From Morchella semilibera (taxonomy: Eukaryota; Ascomycota; Pezizomycetes; Pezizales; Morchellaceae): a DNA stretch of 64,000 bases. The DNA lies in contig WBVU01000010.1 in the NCBI GenBank assembly GCA_009192285.1, forward strand, positions 675,056 to 739,055, given 5' to 3'. Below, piece by piece: positions 43,389 through 56,081 of the stretch. The notes under the pieces are model-generated. The model had not been told where the DNA came from. It saw nothing but the letters and a program-made list of their open reading frames with translations, and ran no database searches. The translations under genes were made by a program, and so were the position numbers. Each line of letters starts with the position of its first letter. Positions within the stretch are counted from its first letter, which is position 1.

Positions 43389-44193
43389 GTGACAGAGTAA
43401 CCCGACGCAAAGAAGAAGATGACAATGATGACACGGAGAGACTCGAAGAGTACAGCCAAAGTAACGAGGAAATGTAACGGAGTGACACAAACAAAAGAAG
43501 AAGATGACAATGATGACGCAGAGGTACCCGAGGGGCACAGCTTGGCGACGAGGAGACCGACGAAGACAAAGGTCGCACCGGGCAGGCACAAGCACTGGCA
43601 CCGGCGAAGGCGAAGGCAAGAGCAAGGGCACAAGGCAGGGAAGGTGAGGACCAGATGGACATCAACGAGAGCGATAAGAGCTGCTATGGATTTCCTCTTC
43701 GTCAGAGGTTCAAGTATTTAATATGAGAGGCTATGGCTTTTAGAAATAGGAGTAAATTCCTATGTATCGAGATAACAGGAAAACCGAGACAGAGAGGAAA
43801 GAAAGAAGAAACTAGAAAAACATCTATCCCGCTATTAACACTACTTCCCCCACCAGTCCGCTTATGACTCAAACATCAGTTTCATAGAAACCTACAGAAA
43901 CCCATCGCATCCACACCTCGTATTCCTCCCCACCATCTCCGCTAATTATATTACAAATCCATCACACCATCGAACCTCCTAGAACCTAGTGACGACAACC
44001 TCCACCTCGCGCTCCCCACTCTCGCTTAACATTCCCCTAATAACCACAACCCTGCATCGCCTACCGAACTATCGGGCCAGATGCCAAGGCGCCGAGACAG
44101 GAGACCGACGAAGACAGGAGCGGCACCGGGCACTGGCAGGCACAAGCACAGGCACCGGCAAAGGCAAAGGCAAGAGCAACGGCACAGGGGCAC
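43389..44193 (+). mobile_element. LTR-B with a second LTR-B inside
   Basis: The outer copy begins TGTGACAGAG at 43389 and resumes at 44100. The inner solo copy is 43474-44099 (TGTAACGGAG...GAGACA), flanked by GGAAA / GGAGA (original GGAGA). The outer copy is cut at 44193 by LTR-A; its continuation lies at 13737, across the proposed inversion. Confidence 0.75.
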
Positions 44194-44690
44194 TATCACA
44201 GCTCCGCCTCCTGCACCCCGCCTCCCGCCAAGGCACCTTCGGAACATGATTGTTGGATAGTATCGGTCGATGTCGGAAGTAGAACGATGTATTAGGAAGG
44301 AGTTCGGGTAATGGAATGTAAGCGCTAGGAACGATTGGGTGGCAACAGATAGAATTGGGGGTATTGGGAATGGTATGGGTGGTACGGAAGGGTAGTAGTT
44401 TCTATGGGTTTCCATGGTATGAGTCAGTGGTGCGGGGGGATAGTTGTATATATAATGTTCGTTCTTTCCTATGTTTCTGCCTCTATAGGCAACGTCTTCT
44501 TTCTGTTAGCAATACATTCCTTTGGCTCCGGCCTTCTGTCTACGCCTGATCTATGATCCTGACTCTGGATCTGAACCTGAACCGAACCTGAACCTGCTTG
44601 GCTTCGAGTGTATCCTGAGCCGACCCCGTCCTGGCTCTGTTCCTGAAATCTACTCCGCCTTGTACCTGAATCTGACCCCGTCCCGTTAGA
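44194..44690 (+). mobile_element. Solo LTR family A (right inversion breakpoint)
   Basis: 497 bp, TATCACAGCTCC...CCGTTAGA. Flanks GGCAC (left) and ATCGT (right) do not match each other but match, swapped and reverse-complemented, those of the LTR at 13738-14234. Confidence 0.9.
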
Positions 44691-46704
44691 ATCGTAAACC
44701 TATTGTCGCTTGGGAAATTTCAACTCCACCACCGGAAAGGCCAGTGACACATATTTTGGCAATTACTCGTCGATCGTTTAAGAAACTCTCCCAGAACCCT
44801 ACTGTGCAGGTCTACTCGACCCTATATACTGTTGATAAAATATTGGAGATGCCTATCAACCCCGATGGAACCATTCTAATTGATTACCAGCGATTCCGAC
44901 AGTTGTTTGATGAAACCAATGCATCTAGGCTACCACCACATCGTTCGTATGACAATGAGATAAAATTACAAGAAGGGACAACACCACCTTTTGGCCCCAT
45001 ATACAGCATGTCACGGGAAGAATTGAAGGCACTAAGAGACTTTTTGGCCAACAATTTGAAGAAAGGGTTCCTTCGGTTTAGCAAATCTCCAGCTGGGGCT
45101 TCTGTTTTATTTGTGAAGAAAGCTGACAGGTCTCTATGCTTATGCGTAGACTATCTGAAGTTAAATGCCATTAGAGTTAAGGATAGATATCCTCTTCTTC
45201 TTACACCGGAAATTATGGCTAACCTAGCACGGGCTAATTACTTTACTAAGTTGGACTTACGGTGGGGCTACAATCAAATTAGGATGGATTTTAGGACGCG
45301 CTATGGACATTGGAAATATATGGTTATGCCTTTCGGACTGACAAATGCTCCTGCTACCTTCCAGCACTGAATTAATGATATCCTCTGTCCCTTTTTGGGT
45401 TGTTGTACTACTGCCTACCTTGATGATATTCTTATCATTTCGGAAACCTTAGAACAACATCAGTAGGATATGCAAAAAGTGCTCGAAGCCCTGGAAGCCA
45501 ACGAGGTTCATCTAAAACCAGAGAAGTGCGAATTTAGTGTACAAGGAACCAAATATTTGGGCATGACTCCGACTCCTGGAGGAATAAAGATGGATCCTGC
45601 TGATGTACAGACGATTGTGGACTAGGATTCACCGAAGACAGTAAAAGAGATTCAGGAGTTTCTTGGGTTTGCCAATTTTTATCGACACTTTATTTATGCC
45701 TACTCCAGAGTGGCTCGCCCCTTGACTGCTTTGACAAAAAGGGATGTACAATTTGAGTGGACCCAGAAGGTTGAACAAACCTTTCAAAAACTCAAGGCTG
45801 CTTTCGTTACCGCTTCAGTGTTGGTGCGCTCTGATGCTGAGAAAGAATTTATTGTGGAAACCGATGCGTCGGATTATGTGTCGGCAGAGATATTATCACA
45901 ACGAGACGATGAAGGAATACTTCACCCAGTCGCTTTCTTCTCTAAGACACACTTACCTGCAGAATCCCATTATGAGATCTATGACAAGAGGTTGCTAGGC
46001 ATTATTAGTGGTTTCGAGGAATTGAGATCCCATCTGGAGACGGCTCAATTCCAAGTTAAAGTACTCACAGATCATCGCAATCTCGAGTATTTTATGTCAA
46101 CCAAGTTACTGAATCGGCGCCAAACCCGGTGGGCAGAGTTCTTGTCTCGGTTTAATTTTATTATTCAATATAGACCAGGAAACTAGGGAAGGAAGCTAAA
46201 GATTTCCCCAAGGAAGGGGGTGAGAGATTAGAACAACAAAGTTGAGTGGTTCTGAAGAAGGAGAATTTGGATTTAAAGATAGGTTTGTTAGCAGGCTCTT
46301 TGGCAAATGAACCCGCTGAAAGATCATCTCCTGAACTTGATTTGTTTAACCAAGCTTACCAGCGTGATAGCTTTCCAACCAAAGTTTTATCTATGCTCCG
46401 AGACGGCGTTCGACAATCAAAAGACATTTCATTGGCTGAGTGTATAGAAAGCGAGGATGGGTTATTGCTTTACCGGAACACACTTTATGTTCCTGATGAT
46501 GACAAACTTAACCTCTATCTATTACGGAATACCACGATAAACCCTCTGCTGGACACCCCTGATGCTCAAAGGCATTGGAACTCCTTAGCGGAAATTATTA
46601 TTGGCCAAACATGCGGAAATATACAGACCCTTATGTCCAAAATTGCCACATCTGCTGGCGGAGTAAAGCGAGCCATAATCCTCTGCAAGGAGTTCTACGA
46701 CCAC
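44691..46704 (+). pseudogene. Pol of Gypsy-4 from the protease-RT linker to the integrase zinc finger, broken
   Basis: It starts exactly at the LTR-A boundary with AWEISTPPPERPVTHILAIT in the linker. RT ([29 protein letters not shown] near 45415), RNase H ([15 protein letters not shown], near 45855) and the start of the integrase zinc finger follow. Stops: 45368-45370 (TGA where Gypsy-5 has Trp), 45464-45466, 45623-45625 (TAG for Trp) and 46184-46186 (TAG for Gln), plus shifts. It is cut at 46704 by the left end of P2. Its upstream half lies on the minus strand at 14235-15234. Confidence 0.85.
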
Positions 46705-46899
46705 CATCAGCAAGATTCAAACTCTCTCCAAGAGGCTTGACTGGGTCTCCGGAGGCCGTTGCCAAGGCAATTACCCTTCCGTCTCTCCTAATAACCTCAG
46801 TAACCATTTGTTGCCTCCCGAGCCTCCTGATGGCCTCCCGAGCCTTCTAGAGAGCCTCCTGAGCCTTCTGTTACCCCCCTTACCTCTCTTGACACCTCG

Positions 46900-47919
46900 T
46901 GTTACGGGCATGAGGAAAGAAACCTGAAGACTGGAAGAGGAGGACCCTCCCCACGCTACTATACCGCTAAAAGTCTCTACGTCCTACTGGGCGCGCCAGA
47001 GAGGCACGGTGTTGCCAGTATGGAGCCCAGTGCGGAGTTGCGGAATCCCTAGTTAACAAACCTGTTTTCGACCCCTGAAATAACCCCCGGAGTGTCAAAG
47101 CGCCGGCACAGTCGCTCAGGACACCGGTGGGTATATGAGGGGGCAACAGTGCGAGTTTGGAGTCAATCGGACCATATTTGATCGAATGGCGAAGGTCGTA
47201 AGGATAGCTCACAACTGGTGGCGCCTCTGGGGAAGGTAAGAACTACCCGATCTCTCGGTACCGATCGTTAGCAGTCCTAATGTTGAGCTATGCTCCTTGG
47301 TGATAGGTAACGATGTCGGGAAAGAGTTGGCGAGCGGAGTCGAGCCCGGTACCGGGATGTTATCAGGTAGGCTAATTTCGAAGACTCCTCATGACCACTA
47401 GTGAAGGCTAGGTGCATGCAGCGACGGGTTGTTATTTATTAAGGGAATAGAGCGTGAGGGATTTTCGGGGATTAGGAGTCAGGGGTGTGTTAGATGGTGG
47501 GAATAGATTTGGAGTTTGGTTGTCTTGGCTTATTTTCAGGGTCTTCGGGGTTCCGCACTTGTTGTTTGTATTCATAATGTTTAGTCCGCGTGACATTGGC
47601 GCGGGATATAAATACTGTGTCATTCTCCGACTTTGTTGAAATCATCAGCGACGAAGAAAGAGTCTTATCGATATAATAACTATTACTTTACGCTTTATAC
47701 TTTATCTTCGAGACTTTACCAAGTGACCTGGAAACTCCACCTCGAACCATCTTCGTACTTCAGGACCATTTGCATACTGAGAGGACTAGCATTGAGCGAT
47801 CGAGATTCTAGGCTGGTTAAGACTGAGAAGACCTTGTTCCTTACTGCCTTTGCGGTTAGCGTTTCAAACTCTAAGCTCTTTACTTGACTACTCGGGTTGC
47901 TTGGCGTAACACCCTAATA
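46900..47919 (+). mobile_element. Solo LTR family E in P2
   Basis: 1,020 bp, TGTTACGGGC...ACACCCTAATA, flanked by the perfect duplication CCTCG (46895-46899, 47920-47924). The sister copy is at 203-1306. Confidence 0.88.
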
Positions 47920-48099
47920 CCTCGCTAATTGTATGTAGCCTCCTGAGCCTTCGGTTACCCTCCTTACCTCTCCTGACACCTCGCTAAGTGTTTCTCGCCT
48001 CCCGAGCCTTCCAGAGGCCTTCCGAGCTTTGATTAGTAAGTTTCGGAGGCCACCATCAACAATCTATTTTAACGCAAAAATTATATACAGCTCTTGATG

Positions 48100-51000
48100 G
48101 CTACCCCGCCGCCCGGGAGCTTCTGGCCCTCTGCGCCTTTATAAGGGGTTCTGGAGCCCTCATGAGTCCCCGATCTAGATCATATTGTTTCGTTTACTAT
48201 CATGTTAATTTTATTCTAAATACATTCTATGCCAGCTGAAGTCACTCGAGCCTTTATGAAGGCCTCTTGTACCTTTCCCCAGGCCACCAGAGACATTGTC
48301 ACTATATATCGAATTCATTCCACGTTCTCAAATCTATCCTCGTGTTCACAAGCCATTGACCCTGTCCCAGCTCGAACAAATGAGCCATTCCCAAAAAACA
48401 CTACTGATATTAACTACCCAAAACTTTGCCGAGAGCGCTTCGCAACTCTAAGAAGACTGTGTGAGCCGTTTGAAGAACCCCTATCCTTGCATTCCAGTAA
48501 GCTCTACAAACGACAAAAGCTGATATGTTTTCGTTCGATATAATGTCACCTATCTTGAATATTGCTCGTACAAGCCCTGGTAGTCGTTCCCTGAAAGGCC
48601 TCCCATGGCTCCGTTGTGGCCACCTTAATCCATGCCCAATATTTCCGGAGTCGACCTTTTCCTAAATAATGCCTCTCCGTACAACCCGTATATTGTGTAT
48701 CTCGTAACTGTCAGGCTTTCTGAAAAATTGATACTGGCCACCTTGTAGGCACTTAAAAAGCACCCACCGGGGCCACTCCAGAAGGCTCACTAAGCAAATT
48801 GTTCTCCCCGGCTCAAGCCTGACCGATTAATTCCGACGCCGCTTGCTAGTGTTCTTCTATTGATTTTAATCAATCGGGATCATCAGATAATATGTGGGGC
48901 CACCGTCGGGGTTCACAATTCGCTAGGTTCCGTTGTTTATCATCGTCTAGGAACTGTTTCCCGTTTGGTCCTTGTGGTCCTCGTTTTTGTAATACTTCCA
49001 ACAATGCCCGGAGGCTCTGCTCGATGGCCTTGGAGGCCCTCGTGATGTTCGGAAGACTGACAACGATAATCTTTTAAGATTTAAGACCCCGGATTCTATA
49101 GCATACGCCTTGAGTGGTAGCCGAGAATCTGAACTGTTGCGTCCGACCTTATTTGAGGCTGCCAATAAAGATATATTATATGATAATGCTATGAGCTAAC
49201 TCGCTCACATCGGGTTTGAAAACATTGAAATATTACCAAATCACTCTACATGCCCCCGGAAGTGTGAAAGAAGTGCATTTTAATGAAGTTGAAATGAGAG
49301 CCTGGCGAATTCTCCTCAAGCTCCGCCAGGCCTCTGTCAATGCTTCCCGAGCCTTTGGCAGCGCCTTTGTTCGAGTTTCCTTTGCTTTTCCTGTAGTTCG
49401 TTTTTATCGGCTCTAAATTCCCAGAAACACATCCTTATACCTTGTGGACAATCTTCGAGATACCCTTGAAGATTAGTCTAGTGTTTCTTTTTGGTATGGC
49501 TAGTGTACTGTGCCCATCAATGAAATTCGATTAGTGACCGCGGAACACACTCAAGGATCTCCGAAGCTCGCTCTGCGAGCTTTTGGGGGGTTCCAAAGAG
49601 CCACTGCAAAAGGCTCCTAGAACTAATCCGGGCCGAGATGACGCATTTCTTTACCTTGCCATTGAGTAAGTTGGCCCCAATAGCCCTTAATTTGGTACAG
49701 CAAAGCCCTGGGTAAGGCTTAATGGACGCCCCAGCCGATTCAAACAATTCCTCTAGCCGATTGTGTTTTTTCAAAAACGATTGAATCCATTCCATCATAT
49801 GTTTCAATTAGGCCGAGATAAATTTATTGCACATATCTGGCTTGTGAAGATCATACATCCTGAGCCTTCGGCTAGCCCAACAAAGCAATTGTAGCAGAGT
49901 TTTGGAAAGGATTTCGACTAGGTATTCAACGGGTGCTGGTATCTGACGTATCCTCCTTATACGCTCTACGCATTTCAATATATCGCTCTGAAATGCGGTG
50001 GCGGGTTTTTCTTGTAAGGCTCCTAGGCCCTTTGAATCAACTTCGTACCTAGGGCAGGCTGATTGTTGAGGTTTAGCAGCGAGGCGTGTTCTGGTTGATC
50101 CGCAATCCATGCACATAGTATCGGATAACATAGGCGGCACATAGCCATCAGCGCATGTTATAAGCTCACCCCTTTCAGGGGCCTGAAGGCCTTCGAGAAC
50201 CTCAGAGAGGACTGGTGAAGGACCATCTGGCTCTCCCAACGGCGTTCTGTTCGGTACGCACTCCAACCTTTGGTGCCCTGGCAGTGAGCTAGGAGTATGA
50301 TCGCGTAATTAGAGGGTTTTATTTCCTGTCGTCCGAGGTGAATATTGCATGCGTTTAGGTTATACTGGCCAAGCCTTCTTGTCACCCCACCACTGAAATT
50401 TTAGTGAGGTGTGTTCCGTCTGATGCCATATTACTGGCACCTACCGTTGATACCTTTCTGGGAAGGGGTATTCTATAACATTTTGTGAGGGGTTTAGCGG
50501 CGGCGATCCCTGAGCCTTCCTAAGTAAGTGTTTGCGACTGCATACTCCCACCACCAGTCTGCCCGTGTGTGCATCTCCCATACATCTGCTCCCGCCATTT
50601 ATTGATGTCCATATAGGTGAATACACCAAGGCTCTTCCTAAATGCACGTTGTCCCAGAAGAAAACGCACTATATTCATAGGGTCCCTGTAGTAGTAAGGG
50701 ATTTTCTGCCCGCCCATTTCGACCTCTGAGTGTATCCAACTCTCTTTTCCTAACCCCCCCATAGACGACATCTCGTCGAGGAGGCGTGCGAAGCCTCTAC
50801 CAGTGCTGTAGGAGCCTTGTAGAGGGCGTACGGTGCGGAAGAAATCGTCTATTTGACCCTGAGATACATTCGATTGTAGGAACCAGCGCGATAACCGAAA
50901 TTCCTCTGCTGATTCGAAAGGCTGCCATGGGTTGATCAAAAGGCTTTCCGAGCCTTCATCATATCCCGTTGCGGTGAAAAGAGGCTCCCCTGCACCCTCG

Positions 51001-51274
51001 TATATGGTAGTTGCTAGATTAAACCGCGTGAATCCAAAGTATGATCATCATTCGATTCCAGTATCGGATTCGCTTTCGTCTGGTATGTTCAAATGTCCAC
51101 CCTCATGGGGACCTCCTGAGCCTTCGGAAGGCTCCGCGAGCCCTCCAACGGGAGTCCCTGAAAGCTGCCTGTCGTACCACCCGCGGGTCCGCGATGGGTG
51201 ACTTTTGAGAGATGTCGATCGAAACTACCAGCATTGGCGTAGCTCCGTATGCAAAATGAACATCGTGATCTCAT
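48100..51274 (-). pseudogene. Plavaka-type transposase of P2, decayed
   Basis: The minus-strand start at 51274 (MRSRCSFCIRSYANAGSFDR, C2H2 finger) suffers a 1-nt deletion after HLSKV relative to P1. The DPWQPF-like block, YYYRDPMNIVRFLLGQ, a CADGY region with a CPRYEV motif (near 50040; CPRCEV in P-A) and VEYLVEILSKTLLQLL can be followed to about 49850. Further fragments extend to about 48200. Many stops and shifts. The best guide to the transposase missing from P1. Confidence 0.75.
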
Positions 51275-51289
51275 TGCTGATAGTCAATA

Positions 51290-52217
51290 TTGGTGGAGGC
51301 TTCGGAGGCTCTGGAGGCTTTGGAGACTCTGGAGCCCCTGGGGGCTTCCTAAGCTTCCTAGGCTTGGGAGGCTTCAGGGAGGTTGGCACTCTAAATGGGC
51401 CCGTGCACCGATAGATCATATCTTATCGCACTAACGTTCTGATCACAATATTCGAGTGACATCATATGATTCAATATGATGTTCATTGTTACTCCAATAT
51501 ATGACGTAGTGAAGTTTGATCGAAGATACCCCGCGTTCTCCTATTCTCCTACTTCTATCCCTATCCATCCCTAGGATCGATACACTGGCTCAAGCTTACT
51601 ACACTATCTCCAAGTCTCTGGAAGCCTTCAAGAGTTTATAATACACGATATAAGATGGTATCTTATCCTCTCTATTGCTCTATATTCAAGCAATTGACAT
51701 ATATACAGGAGGCTTTTTTTTCCTCTTTCTATAAGTCGCCATCCAAACCGCACCCCTAACCAAACACCCCCGACAACACCCCGGCAAGCCCTAAACAAGG
51801 CCAAAACGAAGCCGCATATCCTCCCATAGTGATAAAAACGCATCCAAAAAACAGGAGGTCGGACCATTAATCCCCGGGCAGTACATTGATAGTGAGAGCT
51901 CGGGCTCCAGCCTTAGTTCAGCCTCTAGCAGTAGTGTTGCATCCTACATAGAGATCGAGTCAGAGGAAGAGATACCCTGGAGCACCCAGAAGGGAAAGTC
52001 GAAACATCTGAGGAGCCTCCGAAAAGCCCCGTTCTACGCCCTCCAGGATCTGAGCCTTCAGGATCCGGGCCTTCAGGATCCAGGGCTCCCAAGGGCTTAT
52101 CGGTGGCCCCTGGCGCCCCCCCAATGACACCCTACCCATAAGACTCGACGTTCCCTACCTCCCAGGTTAGACCCACAAGTCAGGAAGCGGGTCCAAAAGA
52201 CCAAGGAGGCCCCTGAA
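51290..52217. promoter_or_regulatory. Divergent region of P2, including the ORF2 N-terminal part
   Basis: It mirrors P1 10844-9956. It is empty for the 137-bp MITE (site near 51281-51292) and for the LTR-B (near 52164-52180). The plus strand encodes the serine-rich N-terminus of ORF2, disrupted near 52003 compared with P1. Confidence 0.5.
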
Positions 52218-53103
52218 ATGGCACCACGATACAAACAGCCCGCCAAGTACATTTGCCAGACCACATACGACTGCCGGAGAATCTTGCACTTAGATAAAGA
52301 TGGTATCTATAAGGCTCTACGCAAAGAGCTCGCCGATGAGATGACAAGGACAGGGTGGGTGAATAAATCCAGCTCGGGCGATTCTTCATTCAATCATTTG
52401 TGCGAATATGCCATGGATCACAAGGCCTCACGAATTTGAAGCCCAAGTGGTTAGAAAAGGCTTCAGAGGACTCTATAAAGATCCAAGCAGCCCTAGCCCA
52501 TCTCATTGTAGATCTATTACAGAAGAGGAAAAGGATAGACAAACGACATGACGAAGCTTTGGAAAGTGCAGTGGATAACAAGAGATATTACAAGATGGTA
52601 CTCAAGTCCTGGGAGAATTTAGGAATACCTTCCAGGCCCGCAATAACCGTACATGTTATTGACCCAGAGAAGGCTACTGCCATCCCAAGCGATACGTACG
52701 TCCATACGACTGGTATGGGATTGCGTCGCTTACGCCATTTACCGGCATTCTCGAAGTGGTTCTATGTATGATTTAGCAGCCCTCGCGCTGAAGCGAGTCC
52801 CACTGGCCGCTCCAGGGGGCCCTAATAGGGCTGTTTCGAGCCTTCCATGGGGCGATGTCCAATTTGGCACCCCGGGGGCAGGCAGCTTATCCCCCAGATC
52901 CGGGAATATGTGCCGATCGGAGACGATCAAGAGCTGGAAGGTTGGCTCAGGCCACAGAGGCAAAACCCTTAAGGCTTTGTGCGGTGCTTCATAGGCCTTC
53001 GGCAATCGTAGCTGAGCCTACCCAAAGGCCCCAAACGCCTTTACCAGAGGGATGGGATTACCTGACTGAGGACGATATTAATGATATAGAGCTTTTGGAT
53101 TAG
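52218..53103 (+). pseudogene. ORF2 of P2
   Basis: MAPRYKQPAKYICQTTYDCR, GWVNKSSSGDSSFNHLCEY, EDSIKIQAALAHLIVDLLQK, RPAITVHVIDPEKATAIPS and the acidic end EDDINDIELLD are spread over three frames. The changes lie near 52430, 52710 and 52870. A GCAGGC site near 52880 shifts frame in all copies, so an intron or a real frameshift there is possible. Family unknown. Divergently placed to the transposase. Confidence 0.6.
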
Positions 53104-53389
53104 GAACTTGAAGGTCTGAATATACCCTATCCATGAATTTATCGGGGTGGGCATTATAGAATGTTCTTCCTGAATGGCATTTATATGAATCTTATTATTC
53201 TGACTGAAACCACCTGTAGGTGCAGAGGATAAAACCAGCGACGACGGTGATAGGCTCCCAAACATCTGTAGGCAGTTTAGAAGGCTTGAGGAGCCTTCAT
53301 TTGGGAATTGGGAGTTTTTTGTTTTTGCACATACAGTTCTTAATTTTAGCCCGGTTACCTCTTTAGGTCTTAGCAATAATTATATGATT

Positions 53390-53935
53390 TATCTTTTGTC
53401 TCCTGTGATCCCTGCCAATCTCCTGGGCTCTCCGGAGGGCTCGCCAAGCCCTCCTGATATCTCCGGAGACTGCTGATGATTAAGCGAAACCTCCCAAGTT
53501 CTCCTGTGATCCCTGCCAATCTCCGGAGACTGCTGATGATTAAGCGAAACCTCCCAAGCTCTTCTGTGATCCCTGCCAATCTCCTGGGCTCTCCTGAGGG
53601 CTCGCCAAGCCCTCCTGATATCTCCGGAGACTGCTGATGATTCAACGAAACCTCCCAAGCTCTCCTGTGATCCCTGTCAATCTCCTAGGCTCTTCTGAGG
53701 GCTCGCCAAGCCCTCCTGATATCTCCGGAGACTGCTGATAATTAAGCGAAACCTCCCAAGCTCTCCTGTAATCCCTGCCAATCTCCTGGGCTCTCCTGAG
53801 GGTTTCCCAAGCCCTCCTGATATCTCCGGAGACTCTTGAAGATTAAGCCAGATCTCCCATACTCTCCTGTAATCTCTGCCTATTTCCTGGGCTCTCCCAA
53901 TATCTCCGAGGACTTTCAAACTATTACTAATCTAC
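53390..53935. repeat. Left subterminal repeat array of P3
   Basis: Four to five imperfect units with TGATCCCTGCCAATCTCC, TATCTCCGGAGACTGCTGAT and GATTAAGCGAAACCTCCCAA. The units recur inverted at 58142-58560. Rich in TCTCCGGAGA palindromes. Confidence 0.8.
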
Positions 53936-53989
53936 TGATACCTCAAAATCCACTTTGATTATTCATACCATACATAAAAATAGGAGTCC

Positions 53990-56081
53990 TCCCCCAAAAT
54001 CACATCTCCACCGTCGAGGCGGGAGGAGGCTCTTGAAATGCCTCTCCCGCCTTCGCCATGCCCACGTCCCCCAAATCACTCAATCGCTGCTGGTGCCTTC
54101 CCTTTCTTCCCGCGCGCCTTTGCAGCTCTCCATGCGGCTATATCCACAGCTAATTGAACATCATCCTCCTCCAGGCCGACTCTGGATATAACCTCTTTAG
54201 GCCCTCTTAACTCATCGACCTAAAAGGCTTGTTAGTATATAGATAAGGCTCTTTGAGACTTTTTTATTTACCTTCTCGCGAATTGATTCTCGTATTACTT
54301 CCAGTGTGCCCTCCTGGTTCTCCTTGCTTCTCTTCCCCCATGTGCTTAACATCCTGTTATAGGTAGCTGGAGGTATCCCGAAGTCAGAAGGAGCCTTTTA
54401 GAGGGCTTGGTGCGCCTTACTCATGATATCCGGATTCTGATGCGGATTGAAGTTCAACCCTTCGACGTATATGCCTGTTTTCCAAGATCGTAAGATAAAC
54501 CAGATTGCGGTGCAAATTAGGCTAATAAACGCCTGAGATATATCATCAATGAAACCAGGATCCCTGGCCCCACGCATTTTATCACCTTTGTAATATTTTA
54601 GAAATATTAGTTCTACGATTTCCGGGGCCCAAAAGTGAAGCCGGCCTGTCTAGTGGCTGTCAGCACCTTGCCAAAGGCTCATAGAACGGTGGAGAGAGCT
54701 CTTACAGTATAATTATCAGGATCGCTTATAAAACGGTCATTCTCGAGGAGAAAGGACACCTTCTTACCCTTTGCCTCTGGCGTTTTCTCCTCGCTCAAGC
54801 CATATAAAAGATCCTTCGACATGCAGTCCTTCACTGTAAAAACAAGGTGCGATCTCACCCGCGAACAATTGATTTGAACCTAATGGAAGCAGTTAGCGAA
54901 GGCTCACTAACCCCTCCGAAAGGCGCGCGAGGCACTCACGTCGCTCCTAGCTAACTTAGTCATTGGTAGACTTGTATTAAAATGGTTGTTTACCTCACTC
55001 CAAAACCGACGGACGTTAATACTAAGAGAATCAGCTTGAGGCCAAGGCTTCTCGAGCAATGTATAACGTCCGAGAAGGTATCCCGCATGCTTGATTACGG
55101 ACTTGGCCTCTGCTGCGTTTTCGTTAATGGAGTCAGGCTCTGGTGCTCCATACTGCGAAGGCGTTGGCGTTCCATACTGCGAAGGCGTTGGCGTTCTATA
55201 TGGAGATAGGGCTCTACGATATTGCTGTGGAGAGCTAGGCATGCGAAAGGGTTGTGAATTTGAAGGGGTTGTCTCGTTCTCGCGGTCGAGCTCTTGTCGC
55301 AAGGTGCTGCTGGTCGAGCGAAATGAGGAACTTGTGGAAGCGATGCTAGCCCTTTCGGAGGCTGCTCCAGCCTTCCGTGGACTTTCCAGCCTTCGTGAAT
55401 TCACGACATGACGGTTCCCGTGCTCCGTTATATCAGCGGTTTGACTGAGACGAGGGGGATTTAAATATCACATACCTACATCATATTTACTGCAAAAGAA
55501 GAAGAAGCAATTGCTTCTGCCGCCAGTCCACTAGGTCTCCTTTGAGTGGCTGCAAGAGCCCTGGCGGAGGCCACAGGGGCCTCCCTTGGTGTTTTTCCAG
55601 CTCGCGACCCCCGGTTTGATGGTGGTCGTGGCAGTGGTCGTGATGGTAGTGGTAGTTGTGGTGGTTGTGGTGGGGATGGTGGGACTGGGGATATACTCCG
55701 TTCTGATAAAGGCATACGCTGGGGCAGTGGTGCATTCTCATCTCCCGGCTCCTCGTCCTCATAGTCATCCTCATGGATTTGAACTTAGTCTTCCTCCTCT
55801 GGATGATCATCAAAATCACTCCAGGTTTTTGGTGGGCCCTGCAACGCTCCGTTTACCAATATTGCCCCGTCCGGAAACCTTTCTGGAGGGTTCGGGGAGC
55901 TATAGTAATCGGGGTCAGTATCTGGTTCTGTAGTACCGGAATTCCTACTGCTCGCAGCACTCGAAATACTCATCGCCCCCCTCAGGCTTAGACGTTTATT
56001 AATGGAGGAGGAGATCGGGGCTTGCATGCCATGTCCTTCCTCAACGCCACGCTTGTTGATTTTTGCTCTCTGCGAAGCCAT
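53990..56081 (-). CDS. DUF6532-like third gene of P3
   Basis: Start MASQRAKINKRGVEEGH at 56081 (an upstream ATG at 56132 is possible). A Ser/Pro-rich first part has YGTPTPSQYGAP repeats. The core SRVRSHLVFTVKDCMSKDLL (exon from 54879) follows an intron at 54939-54880. FHFWAPEIVELIFLKYYKG and LICTAIWFILRSWKTG come after a second intron, then MLSTWGKRSKENQE and an acidic EEDDVQLAVDIAAW block. The domains line up with the P-A gene. The core reads cleanly across canonical introns. The exact 3' end and the exons before 55400 are uncertain. Confidence 0.6.

Larger units (their letters stand above)
46705..53389. mobile_element. Plavaka-type transposon copy P2, right end not resolved
   Basis: The left end CATCAGCAAGATTC at 46705 matches the right end of P1 in reverse. 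Order: transposase (minus, decayed), divergent promoter, ORF2 (plus). No TTGCTGATG end with an AC flank is found; similarity to P1 stops about 53210, and 53211-53389 is unassigned. A solo LTR-E is inside. GAGCCTTC/GAAGGCTC palindromes are abundant. Confidence 0.7.

Noticed and set aside
48229-48543. Plus-strand 104-residue frame
   Set aside because: Antisense to the decayed transposase C-terminus of P2; no domain.
49517-49807. Separate small gene
   Set aside because: It aligns with the transposase segment before the KPY/PYPGL-like region of P-A, so it is part of the decayed P2 transposase.
53390-53935. Possible CRISPR array (repeated units with spacers)
   Set aside because: Units are ~100 bp, imperfect, occur inverted at the other end of a transposon, and the DNA is clearly eukaryotic.
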